A stretch of 14,100 nt of DNA from Gammaproteobacteria bacterium UBA6968. Its GTDB lineage: Bacteria; Pseudomonadota; Gammaproteobacteria; Pseudomonadales; Azotimanducaceae. A program made the position numbers and the translations under genes. Positions 1 through 7,747 of the stretch are shown piece by piece. Position 1 is the first letter of the stretch. Every line of letters begins with the position of its first letter. The stretch is from contig DJYW01000111.1 in assembly GCA_002450255.1 (NCBI GenBank), forward strand, positions 3,239 through 17,338, given 5' to 3'. Under the pieces are notes generated by a model. The model had not been told where the DNA came from and ran no database searches. It saw only the letters and a program-made list of their open reading frames with translations.

Positions 1-98
1 AGACCGAACAGCTGCTCAACGACTTCGGTCTTGATACCTGGTCTGTACGATCTGATATCCCATCAGATATGGCCGGAGAGGCCCTTACGAAGAATTGA
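1..98 (+). CDS. 3' end of an upstream gene (possibly Maf-family nucleotide pyrophosphatase), partial
   Basis: The third reading frame is open from the window edge to a TGA at 96-98 and gives about 31 residues with protein-like composition, containing LLNDFGLDTW near the start. Frame 2 stops early; frame 1 continues to a TAA at 109-111 but looks unlike a protein. The segment resembles the C-terminal helix of Maf/YhdE proteins, which often carry a T-x-x-LL-x-x-FG-(I/L)-x-x-W pattern, and maf lies close upstream of yhdP in many gammaproteobacteria. It does not resemble the RNase G C-terminus, the other expected neighbour. That this is a gene tail is fairly secure; the Maf assignment is tentative because so little is visible. 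Confidence 0.45.
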   Translation, partial: TEQLLNDFGLDTWSVRSDIPSDMAGEALTKN

Positions 99-137
99 GG
101 TGTTGGCATAAGGTAACATCTAGGCGAATAAATTCAT

Positions 138-165
138 TTGACGGATGCATAGGGATCGTCATGAT
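138..165 (+). promoter_or_regulatory. Candidate sigma-70 promoter for yhdP
   Basis: A TTGACG (138-143, five of six to the -35 consensus) is followed after 16 bases by CATGAT (160-165, four of six to the -10). Transcription would begin near 172 and leave a leader of about 50 bases before the yhdP ATG. The spacer region also forms an imperfect inverted repeat (GAC-GAT at 140-146 with one bulged G, against ATC-GTC at 155-160), so a regulator site or a leader hairpin is possible. Assigned by eye only. Confidence 0.33.
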
Positions 166-221
166 TGTCGGTTCAAGCAATCTAATTGCAACGAGTTGTA
201 TCGTCTTCATGACTACCTTCA

Positions 222-3200
222 ATGACTGATTTGCCCGCGCCACCTAAACCGCTCGATCGCTTTGTGATGCGACCGATCGTTACTCTCTTTGTACTCGCGA
301 TCATGTTGCTCGCCAGTATTCAGGTCGTTGGTCGTGCTGGGTTGGCGACAGCTGCATTTTTTGAGGATGAACTCAATCAAATCCTAAGCTTCTGGCGAGT
401 CGAAATTACCGGCTTAGAGGGAGGCTGGCGCGGCCTCAATCCCTACATCGAGGCAGATAAGCTCACCTTCGGGGCAGGCGAATTTGATCGCTTTCGTCTC
501 GAGATCGATTTTGTCGAGAGTATTTATCGCGGCGATTGGATACCTAGACATGTCTATTGGAGCCGCGCGCTTATTGAACTGGAGCAGGTAGCGGCCGGAT
601 GGCAGCTAAAAAACGTCCGAGTCCGAGATATCCCTTTCGATCCGGCTTTGGTTGCGCGGCATGGCGATTACTTATTCGGCAATGTACGCCTCCGCCTCTA
701 CTCCGCTGCTGGTCCAGTCAGTGACGTAGACGCTGAGTTGTTGATTAGCAACGCGGACGCAAAGCATGCCATCAGGCTGGCCTTATTTCAGGACAGTACT
801 GATGACGACGTTCTATTTATTAATTGGCTAGAGATTGGTGAGTTTTGGGATGATGCTACCGAACTCACCGCGACCATCAGCGGCGCGACTGAACTGCCTC
901 TGGCTCTGACCGCGAATCGACGCCTTGCCATAACCCGACTTGAGGGCGCTTGGAAGGCGCGCAACGACGTGGGACGTGGTTTTATTGATATCGCAGCCTC
1001 GCTCGATCCACATCCAAGCTCAAGCTCCCCATTGCAAATCGCGTCTCAGCTGGATTTTCGCTCAAAGCCAGAGTCAACTGCTGTTTTGCTCGATGATGCG
1101 TCGAGCATTCAGATCGATGCGATCATTGCGGACACGCAACTCACCCATGATGAATATGTTTTGCCACTTTCGCCGGTGCACTTCAGTCTGCAGATTGGCC
1201 AAGAGAATTCATCATCTTGGTCGGGACTAACAAGTCGCCAGCCGACTTTGCGTTTTTGGTCACCGGAAATAGATATTGCCGGCGTTCGCGAATTGTTGGT
1301 ACGAACCTTTCCGGTGGAGGAGGCTTTGATCAGGTGGGTTGTTGCCATGAATCCAAGTGGTAGTGTTCTGAATATAAACGGTTTTGTGGATGAATCCCTA
1401 GGTCTTGGCTACAGCGCCTCGATATCGGATGTCAGTTTAGCCGCGTATCGCGGCACACCTACCGTTGCAAATCTACAAGGCCAGATTGTCGGCCATGATC
1501 AGTCGGTTATGGCTTTGATCAATAGCAACGATGCAGTCCTGGGTTTTCCAAATGTGTTTAAAGAGGTGTGGCCTATGAGCCACGTCCAGGGTCAGCTAAC
1601 AACCTTTTTTCGTGACGGTGTTTTTGCTATGCGCGGACGCAGCATAAAAGGACGGTTAGAGGGCGCTGCGATAGCGGGCGGATTCTCGATCTACAGACCA
1701 CCAGAAACGCGCGATCAGCAAATTGCCTTGCAGCTTAATGTTGATCAAGTGACTGTAGAACGCAGTCGGTCTTTTGTACCGCATCGACTTTCGGAAGCAC
1801 TCTATACATGGCTGCAAGATGCGCCCCAAGCAGGTTTATTGACAGGGGTGAGTCTTGCCTATCAGGGCGAGCTCGATACGCGCCAAAGCACATTTCGCCG
1901 TTACTTAGAACTTGCTGGCGACTTCGCCGGCGCAAAGCTGAAATACGACGCCGATTGGCCTGCGTTGGAGAATGCGTTTGGTCAATTCCATCTCACAGGC
2001 CCGACTACGACAGTCACAATCTCAAGCGCTGAAGTGTCTGGCCTAACTTTGAACGACAGTGAATTTGTGGTGCAGGGGAATGGACCCCACGTAGAGGCAG
2101 CGCTAAATGGCGTTGGCGATGGCAAGGACGTTCTGCGCATGGTTCGGCAAAGTCCTTTGCAGGAGGAAGTGCCTTTCCTCGCGCCAGAGTGGCAGGCTGC
2201 TGGGCAGGTTGAGTTTCAAGGCGCCTTAACGATACCTCTCTCTGCGAGTGTAGAGCGCAAAGCCGACATCAACTTCACGCTCGCTAATTTCGACCTCACC
2301 GTTCCTGAATATCGGCTGGCGTTTGGGCAGCTTAATGGCGCGGGGCAGTTTTCTTTGCCGCATCATTTGCGTGGTGAGTTTGCGGGGCAGCTGTATTCAA
2401 ATGAGATCGAGATAGCCGCCAGCTTTGATGATTCGTTTGTGTATATGGATGTAGTGGGCGATATTAATTCTGCAGAAATCGCATACTTTGTGGATGTGAC
2501 TGACGACTACTTTGAAGGAAAGGCATCCTACTCAGCTCGGATGCACTTTGCCGCCACGGACGCCGATGTGTCCGAATTGCATTGGCGGAGCGATTTGCTG
2601 GGTATGGCGGTTCTACTTCCGTCCGGGCTAGGCAAGACCGATACACAAGAGACCCCGATCGACGTTACCTTGCAATTGCTCGCTGACGGAACCGTAATGC
2701 GTTGGCATTACCTGGAAACGCGCGGTTGGTTACTGCTGGACGACGCCATTATGCAGGGGTCTATCGGGCTGTCAGAAGCACCACTAGTGATTCCGCGTGA
2801 TCAGTCAGGCATTTTGGTGACCGGCAAGCTCGCGAGTTTGAACTTCGAAGATTGGATAGCGATAGGCGCTAGTGATCCTGACGAACCGCTACTTGAATGG
2901 CAAATGCGAAATCTTCGCGTGGCACAACTTGAGATCGACGATTTGGCGTTTTCCGATGTACGCTTAGATGGTGGTCAAAGCGCTTCTGACTTCTTCATCT
3001 TTCTGGAAGGCGCTGACCTAAGCGGGCGCGTGAACTTATCAGAAGAGCGTATTGGTATCGATCTGGATTTGTTGCGTTTGCCCGAGCCTGAGGCGGCAGA
3101 GCAAACGTCAATGGGCCTTGTGATTGAGTCTATCGATCCGTTGGACGTAGCCATCGGCGCCCGCCTGCCGAACCTCTGGGTAGACATAGATCAGCTCTAC

Positions 3201-4076
3201 TTGGGTGCAGAGCCGTTTGGCTCTTGGCGTTTTGTTTTGGATCGAGTGGAATCGGGCCTGGCAATCACCAATTTTGCAACAGACGTTAATGGCGTGCACA
3301 TTCGGGATGCCGCCATGCGCTGGGATTTGGCAGAGGATCGGACCTATTTTGAAGGCACTATCAGCTTAGACAATCTGGCGGAAACGCTACCGCGCTGGGA
3401 CCTAGCACCCTCCATTGCGACGCAAACCGCTTCACTCGCCGGTGCGGTGAATTGGCGCGGATCGCCACTCAATGTTGCGACACTGAGCTTGCGTGGCGAC
3501 TTAGAATTCTCGGCGCAAAACGGGCGTTTTCTTGAAGCCGACGCGAATGCGGGCGGCATGCGATTGGTTAGCTTGCTTAATTTCGCCAATATTTTGCGGC
3601 GCATTACTTTCGACTTTTCCGATGTTTTCGGCGACGGCTTGAGTTTTGACGACCTGCAAGCCGGGGTGACGCTGCAAGAAGGCTTGATGCAGTTTAATCG
3701 TCGAATGAAGGTCAAAAGCCCTTCCTCGTCCTATGAATTTGGAGGCCGCATCAATCTGAATGATGGGGGATTAGCAAACGAAATGGTTGTCACCTTGCCG
3801 GTGAGCCAAAGCCTACCTTGGTATGGTGCTTATCTTGCCTTGGCCAACCCATTGACGGGTTTGGGTGTGTTGTTGGGTGAGCGGGTGCTGCGTAAACCGA
3901 TCGAGCAAATGAGCAGTTTGAAATTTGCCATAGATGGGACATTGGATACGCCTGAAGTGAACCTGGTTAGTCTTTTTGATACCACCATCAGTACGCCCGA
4001 AGATCCAGCGGAGCAATCTAACTCTGATCCTTTGGACGCGGCGGCACAGCCTTCGCCGGCAGCTGGCCCGAACTAA
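222..4076 (+). CDS. yhdP: YhdP, AsmA-like inter-membrane phospholipid transport protein
   Basis: A 1284-residue protein, close to E. coli YhdP (1266). A single hydrophobic anchor lies at about residues 15-37, followed by the family's N-terminal pattern VEITGLEGGWRGLNPYIEA. A long beta-rich region of DUF3971/AsmA-like type fills the middle. The strongest signature is the C-terminal part, roughly residues 1110-1260, with GGMRLVSLLNF, LRRITFDFSDVFGDGLSFDD and a terminal LPWYGAYLALANP segment. In E. coli, YhdP works with TamB and YdbH as bridge-like conduits carrying phospholipid from inner to outer membrane; the same role is inferred here. The last 30 or so residues are an acidic, Pro/Ala/Ser-rich tail that looks disordered. 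The ATG at 222 has no good Shine-Dalgarno sequence. Met16, just before the anchor, is an alternative start, also without one. Confidence 0.93.
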   Translation: MTDLPAPPKPLDRFVMRPIVTLFVLAIMLLASIQVVGRAGLATAAFFEDELNQILSFWRVEITGLEGGWRGLNPYIEADKLTFGAGEFDRFRLEIDFVESIYRGDWIPRHVYWSRALIELEQVAAGWQLKNVRVRDIPFDPALVARHGDYLFGNVRLRLYSAAGPVSDVDAELLISNADAKHAIRLALFQDSTDDDVLFINWLEIGEFWDDATELTATISGATELPLALTANRRLAITRLEGAWKARNDVGRGFIDIAASLDPHPSSSSPLQIASQLDFRSKPESTAVLLDDASSIQIDAIIADTQLTHDEYVLPLSPVHFSLQIGQENSSSWSGLTSRQPTLRFWSPEIDIAGVRELLVRTFPVEEALIRWVVAMNPSGSVLNINGFVDESLGLGYSASISDVSLAAYRGTPTVANLQGQIVGHDQSVMALINSNDAVLGFPNVFKEVWPMSHVQGQLTTFFRDGVFAMRGRSIKGRLEGAAIAGGFSIYRPPETRDQQIALQLNVDQVTVERSRSFVPHRLSEALYTWLQDAPQAGLLTGVSLAYQGELDTRQSTFRRYLELAGDFAGAKLKYDADWPALENAFGQFHLTGPTTTVTISSAEVSGLTLNDSEFVVQGNGPHVEAALNGVGDGKDVLRMVRQSPLQEEVPFLAPEWQAAGQVEFQGALTIPLSASVERKADINFTLANFDLTVPEYRLAFGQLNGAGQFSLPHHLRGEFAGQLYSNEIEIAASFDDSFVYMDVVGDINSAEIAYFVDVTDDYFEGKASYSARMHFAATDADVSELHWRSDLLGMAVLLPSGLGKTDTQETPIDVTLQLLADGTVMRWHYLETRGWLLLDDAIMQGSIGLSEAPLVIPRDQSGILVTGKLASLNFEDWIAIGASDPDEPLLEWQMRNLRVAQLEIDDLAFSDVRLDGGQSASDFFIFLEGADLSGRVNLSEERIGIDLDLLRLPEPEAAEQTSMGLVIESIDPLDVAIGARLPNLWVDIDQLYLGAEPFGSWRFVLDRVESGLAITNFATDVNGVHIRDAAMRWDLAEDRTYFEGTISLDNLAETLPRWDLAPSIATQTASLAGAVNWRGSPLNVATLSLRGDLEFSAQNGRFLEADANAGGMRLVSLLNFANILRRITFDFSDVFGDGLSFDDLQAGVTLQEGLMQFNRRMKVKSPSSSYEFGGRINLNDGGLANEMVVTLPVSQSLPWYGAYLALANPLTGLGVLLGERVLRKPIEQMSSLKFAIDGTLDTPEVNLVSLFDTTISTPEDPAEQSNSDPLDAAAQPSPAAGPN

Positions 4077-4129
4077 ATGCGGATAAGACAAAACAGCCGC
4101 AGACGATAGTAAAGTGCTCGCCGCTCGAC

Positions 4130-4144
4130 GCAGCCGGCGGCTGC
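4130..4144 (+). other. GC-rich stem-loop between yhdP and tldD
   Basis: GCAGCC (4130-4135) and GGCTGC (4139-4144) form a perfect 6-base-pair stem with a three-base loop, beginning 54 bases after the yhdP stop. No run of T follows, so it does not qualify as a classical intrinsic terminator. It could be an RNA-processing or 3'-protecting element, or chance in a GC-rich stretch. The rest of the 181-base gap (4077-4257) holds no convincing gene. A TTGACG at 4151-4156 might be the -35 of a tldD promoter, but the best -10 at usual spacing (CGTAAC, 4174-4179) matches only three positions. Confidence 0.35.
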
Positions 4145-4257
4145 CCAGACTTGACGATAAGCGCGAGACACGGCGTAACAAAGAACATTAAAAGATTTGT
4201 GGCAATAGCGAATATTGCTGAATGCGATAGCGGAACAAGCGAGGTTAATGCACCAAG

Positions 4258-5697
4258 ATGATTGAACAAGTGAGTGGCGAGCTTTTGATCCCTCGAGGAT
4301 TAGACCAGAGTTATGTTGAAGGTATTTTGAGCCAGGTCATGGGCCATCAGGTGGATTATGCTGAGGTGTTTGTGCAAAGCGTCCGTGCTGAATCGTTTGG
4401 TCTGGAGGACAGTATCGTAAAAGATGGTTCATTTTCGCTTGATGCAGGGGTCGGCGTGCGTGCTTTAGCCGGGGAAAAAACCGGCTTCGCCTATTGTGAA
4501 GATATCTTGCCCGAAGGCATTACTCAGGCTGCGTCTGCTGCCAGATCTGTTGCGCGTAGCGGTCAGACACGAGCGCCAATCGCAATCGATCGGATTCAGG
4601 CACCTTTGCTATACGCGTCAGCCGACCCTATTCAGAGCATTTCCGATGCCGACAAAATTGAGTTGCTGCAACGACTAAACGACCTAGCTCGCGCTGCAGA
4701 TTCACGTATCAAAGAAGTAAACGTTCGCGTCTCTGCGAGCTACGAACAGATGCTGGTGATGGCTAGCGACGGCACGGTTGCAGCTGACATCCGGCCCTTG
4801 GTCCGGTTAGATGTCTCTGTGATAGCAGTGAGCGGAACACGACGCGAACGAGGTAATGCTGGCGGTGGTGGCCGGCGCGACTTGGCCAGCCTAACGCGAG
4901 ATGGTTGGGCGGACGAGCTGGCGCGCGAGGCAGTTCGCATGGCTCTGGTAAATCTGGATGCGGTAGACGCGCCAGCCGGGCCGATGCCGGTGGTACTGGG
5001 GCCGGGTTGGCCCGGTGTGCTTCTGCACGAAGCGGTCGGGCACGGCTTAGAGGGCGACTTCAATCGTAAAGGCAGTTCGGCGTTTGCTGGCCGAATTGGA
5101 CAGCAGGTAGCGTCGCCACTGTGTACTGTAGTTGACGATGGTACCTTGCACGGACGCCGTGGCTCGCTTTCCGTGGACGACGAAGGCACCCAAACCCAGC
5201 AGACCACGCTTATCGAAAATGGTGTGCTCAAAGGCTACATGCAAGACAAGTTGAATGCTCGCTTGATGAATGTTGCCCCAACGGGTAATGGTCGTCGGCA
5301 ATCTTATGCGCATATGCCTATGCCGCGTATGACGAATACCTACATGCTGCCAGGTGAGTCTGCGCCGGAGGAAATTCTTGCCAGCGTGGCGCAAGGCGTA
5401 TATGCGGTTAACTTCGGCGGTGGATCCGTGGATATTACTTCCGGTCGGTTTGTATTCTCAGCCACTGAGGCGTATTTGATTGAGAATGGCAAAGTCACGC
5501 AACCGATTCGCGGCGCGACGCTAATCGGCAGCGGTCCGGACGTAATGAACAAAGTATCCATGGTCGGGAATGACCTCGACTTGGACGGCGGCGTGGGTGT
5601 GTGCGGCAAGGACGGTCAGTCTGTTCCAGTCGGCGTGGGCCAGCCGACTCTAAAGGTGGATGAAATTACCGTAGGCGGGACTCAAGCCGGCGCCTGA
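4258..5697 (+). CDS. tldD: TldD, catalytic subunit of the TldD/TldE metalloprotease
   Basis: A 479-residue protein, matching the usual TldD length (481 in E. coli). The zinc-binding HExxxH motif is present as [11 protein letters not shown] (His257, Glu258, His262), and Cys449 in GVCGKDG near the C-terminus fits the third metal ligand. Together with TldE/PmbA it forms a soluble heterodimer that degrades unfolded or short peptides. In E. coli it trims the microcin B17 leader and is linked to CcdA turnover. Here its partner gene pmbA lies downstream beyond the inverted darP gene. The ATG start has a GAGG at 4241-4244, 13 bases upstream, so the ribosome-binding site is weak. No alternative start fits the family length better. 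The stop codon abuts the convergent darP stop with no bases between. Confidence 0.97.
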   Translation: MIEQVSGELLIPRGLDQSYVEGILSQVMGHQVDYAEVFVQSVRAESFGLEDSIVKDGSFSLDAGVGVRALAGEKTGFAYCEDILPEGITQAASAARSVARSGQTRAPIAIDRIQAPLLYASADPIQSISDADKIELLQRLNDLARAADSRIKEVNVRVSASYEQMLVMASDGTVAADIRPLVRLDVSVIAVSGTRRERGNAGGGGRRDLASLTRDGWADELAREAVRMALVNLDAVDAPAGPMPVVLGPGWPGVLLHEAVGHGLEGDFNRKGSSAFAGRIGQQVASPLCTVVDDGTLHGRRGSLSVDDEGTQTQQTTLIENGVLKGYMQDKLNARLMNVAPTGNGRRQSYAHMPMPRMTNTYMLPGESAPEEILASVAQGVYAVNFGGGSVDITSGRFVFSATEAYLIENGKVTQPIRGATLIGSGPDVMNKVSMVGNDLDLDGGVGVCGKDGQSVPVGVGQPTLKVDEITVGGTQAGA

Positions 5698-6276
5698 TTA
5701 CTTGGAACCAGGCTGAGACGCCTCATGTACTTCTGCCGCAGCGCGCAAAAAGCGAAACAATTCCCGGGCGATCGTTTTAGAAGGATCTGCTTTGGTTGAG
5801 CCGCTTTGTGCTTGCTGACCTGCAGTGGCGCGATGTTGTTGCGCTTTGGTCACTTTACGCACGAGTTGTCTCAGCTGCTGGTGATCCACGTTGGGGTAGG
5901 CGTCTATAAATTGTTGTACCGCAGCGGCGTCACGCATCAGGCGATCTCGCCACCGCTCGATATTGTGAAAAGTCTGGCGGGCTTGATTGGATTGGCCGTC
6001 AAGGTAGGCCAGGCGCTCAGCGATGGCCGCAGCGTCGCTGTCTCGCATCAACCGGCCAATGTACTGCAGTTGGCGTCGCGATGCTTCGCGGCTGTTGATA
6101 CGTTTATAGGTTTCGATTGCATGGAGAAGCTTTTCTGTGAGGTCGAATCGTTCGAGTTGAGCGGGCTTGAGACGCGTCAAAGCGTCACCTAGTTCCTGCA
6201 GATGCAGGGCTTCGCGCTTGCGGGCAGTCTTCGACTGGCGCGATGGGTCGGGGGCTGTAGAAGCGTCGTCATTCAT
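5698..6276 (-). CDS. darP: DarP (YjgA), 50S ribosome-assembly factor
   Basis: A predicted 192-residue, highly charged helical protein of the YjgA/DUF615 family. Family features include the SRQSKTARKREALHLQELG segment, the RRQLQYIGRLMRD segment and the C-terminal KTIARELFRFLRAAAE helix. In E. coli DarP binds immature 50S subunits and supports correct maturation of the peptidyl-transferase region. The open frame extends upstream to 6363, but the start is set at the ATG at 6276 (protein begins MNDDASTA), because the longer form would overlap pmbA by 65 bases and its extra N-terminus is unlike the family. No Shine-Dalgarno sequence precedes this ATG. The gene is inverted between tldD and pmbA; a darP/pmbA divergent pair is a common gammaproteobacterial arrangement. 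Confidence 0.93.
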   Translation of the reverse strand: MNDDASTAPDPSRQSKTARKREALHLQELGDALTRLKPAQLERFDLTEKLLHAIETYKRINSREASRRQLQYIGRLMRDSDAAAIAERLAYLDGQSNQARQTFHNIERWRDRLMRDAAAVQQFIDAYPNVDHQQLRQLVRKVTKAQQHRATAGQQAQSGSTKADPSKTIARELFRFLRAAAEVHEASQPGSK

Positions 6277-6285
6277 GATTGATAC

Positions 6286-6292
6286 AAAGAGG
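6286..6292 (+). promoter_or_regulatory. Ribosome-binding site fixing the TTG start of pmbA
   Basis: AAAGAGG lies six bases before the TTG at 6299. An in-frame TAA at 6293-6295 rules out any start further upstream, and the next in-frame ATG would remove conserved N-terminal residues. The site therefore supports TTG as the pmbA start codon. Confidence 0.7.
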
Positions 6293-6298
6293 TAAAGG

Positions 6299-7630
6299 TT
6301 GAACTTACAAAACCAAGAGACAGAGCTTAAGGGACTTGTGGAAGAAATTCTCGCCGAAGCCAAACATCAAGGCGCAGATCATGCAGAAGTAGCGGTGTCT
6401 ATGGATCAGGGATTAACGGTTGCAGTGCGTAAAGGTGAGTTGGAAAACCTCGAATTTAACAATGATAAGGGGTTCGGAATTACTTTGTTGTTCGGTCAGC
6501 GCAAAGGCACGGCGAGTACATCGGATAGTAGTCCTTCAGCCATTTCAGACACCGTTGCGGCGGCCAAAAAGATTGCCCAGTTTACTCAAGAAGATCCTTG
6601 TCATGGCCTTGCCGATGCGGCGTTGATGCCGGAGCAGCCCGTCGATCTTGACCTGTTTCACGAGTGGGATCTGTCTCCGGATGCCGCCATGATAAAAGCT
6701 CAGGCGTGCGAAGCCGCCGCGCTAGCTATAGACGATCGCATCAATAATTCTGACGGCGCTCAGGTCAGTACGCAGCAATCGCTGCGAGTTTATGGCAACA
6801 GTCATGGATTCGTTGGCGGTTACTGTGGCACTCGCCATGGCATGAGCTGCGTTGTGATTGCCGAGGATAAGGCCGGCATGCAACGCGATTATTGGTACAC
6901 CACTGCCCGCCAGGCCCAATTGCTCGAATCTGCCGAAGCGGTTGGCCGCAAAGCCGGTGAGCGAACCGTGGCTCGCCTTAGTCCTAAAAAAGCGCCGACT
7001 GGCAGCTTTCCCGTTTTGTTTTCAGCGTCGTCCGCTGCTGGTCTTGTTAGCCATTTTTTGAATGCGTTGAGCGGCGCTTCACAGTACCGAAAAGCGTCTT
7101 TCCTACTCGATTCAATAGGCACAGAGATCTTGCCAAAGTGGCTGACTCTGCGAGAGAACCCTCTACTGTCCGGTGGTCTTGGTAGTGCCTACTTTGACGG
7201 CGACGGCGTCGCCACGCGCGACAACACCTTTGTAGCGGGGGGTGTCGTTGAACAGTATTTACTAAGCGACTATTCCGCGCGGCAACTGGGCATGCAAACC
7301 ACGGGAAATGCCGGCGGGGTACATAATCTGGATGTGCTTGGTGAGACCCAAACAGTCGATTCATTGCTCCGAGACATGGGCACCGGATTATGGGTTTTTG
7401 AATTGATGGGCCAGGGCGTTAACGGCGTTACCGGTGACTATTCCCGCGGTGCCGCTGGATTTTGGGTAGAGAACGGCGAAGTCGCTTATCCGGTGGATGA
7501 AGTCACCATTGCAAGCAATTTGAAGGATATGGGCCGCAGCATCGCGGCGATGGCGGACGACTACGATTATCGTGGCAATGTTCGAGCTCCGAGTATGTTG
7601 GTAGCAGCGATGACGATCGCCGGCGCATAA
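6299..7630 (+). CDS. pmbA: PmbA/TldE, partner subunit of the TldD/TldE metalloprotease
   Basis: A 443-residue protein of the U62 peptidase-like family (E. coli PmbA is 450). It shows the shared TldD/TldE fold: the N-terminal KGELENLEFNNDKGFGITL strand region, the central SASSAAGLVSHFLNAL segment (from about residue 242) where TldD would carry its HExxxH, and the C-terminal glycine-rich GLWVFELMGQGVNGVTGDYSRGAAGFWVENG block. The HExxxH motif is absent, as expected for TldE, which supplies part of the substrate channel while TldD holds the metal. The start is TTG at 6299, supported by AAAGAGG and an upstream in-frame stop. Only 22 bases separate it from the divergent darP start, so its promoter must lie inside darP. 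The name comes from microcin B17 maturation in E. coli; no microcin genes are visible here. Confidence 0.96.
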   Translation: MNLQNQETELKGLVEEILAEAKHQGADHAEVAVSMDQGLTVAVRKGELENLEFNNDKGFGITLLFGQRKGTASTSDSSPSAISDTVAAAKKIAQFTQEDPCHGLADAALMPEQPVDLDLFHEWDLSPDAAMIKAQACEAAALAIDDRINNSDGAQVSTQQSLRVYGNSHGFVGGYCGTRHGMSCVVIAEDKAGMQRDYWYTTARQAQLLESAEAVGRKAGERTVARLSPKKAPTGSFPVLFSASSAAGLVSHFLNALSGASQYRKASFLLDSIGTEILPKWLTLRENPLLSGGLGSAYFDGDGVATRDNTFVAGGVVEQYLLSDYSARQLGMQTTGNAGGVHNLDVLGETQTVDSLLRDMGTGLWVFELMGQGVNGVTGDYSRGAAGFWVENGEVAYPVDEVTIASNLKDMGRSIAAMADDYDYRGNVRAPSMLVAAMTIAGA

Positions 7631-7747
7631 CATAGCTTGTGCGCGGGCGTTGCAAGCGAGTATGAGTTGTAAGCACTAAAGCTTGAGCCGCGTCGATTTG
7701 TCGCCGGTCATGCTCCGGGCAGTCCGCATCCGCCAAGACCAAAGCGG
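7631..7747. other. Convergent intergenic gap between pmbA and mgtE, no clear terminator
   Basis: These 117 bases separate the ends of the plus- and minus-strand blocks. A weak stem GCTTG (7635-7639)/CAAGC (7653-7657) starts four bases after the pmbA stop, and AAGC/GCTT (7671-7684) forms an even shorter one. Neither is followed by a T-run on either strand. A bidirectional terminator would be expected here but none is recognisable; Rho-dependent ending is possible. I see no short gene. Confidence 0.4.

Noticed and set aside
104..118. TGGCAT resembling the -24 element of a sigma-54 promoter upstream of yhdP
   Set aside because: The required GC at the -12 position (117-118) is CA, so the GG-N10-GC rule fails.
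3344..4181. Two minus-strand open frames of about 120 residues over the 3' part of yhdP
   Set aside because: They are antisense to the most conserved section of YhdP and have basic, low-information composition.
4740..5231. 163-residue open frame on the minus strand inside tldD
   Set aside because: Composition is Ser/Pro/Arg-rich as expected from an antisense reading of a GC-rich gene, and it lies wholly across the HExxxH-coding part of tldD.
5806..6192. 128-residue open frame on the plus strand antisense to darP
   Set aside because: darP on the other strand has clear family similarity; this frame shows no recognisable domain and no ribosome-binding site was seen.
6277..6363. N-terminal extension of darP to 6363
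   Set aside because: It would overlap the start of pmbA and adds a hydrophobic segment not found in YjgA/DarP proteins.
7635..7684. Possible bidirectional terminator between pmbA and mgtE
   Set aside because: Stems are only four or five pairs with mismatched interiors, and no T-run follows on either strand.
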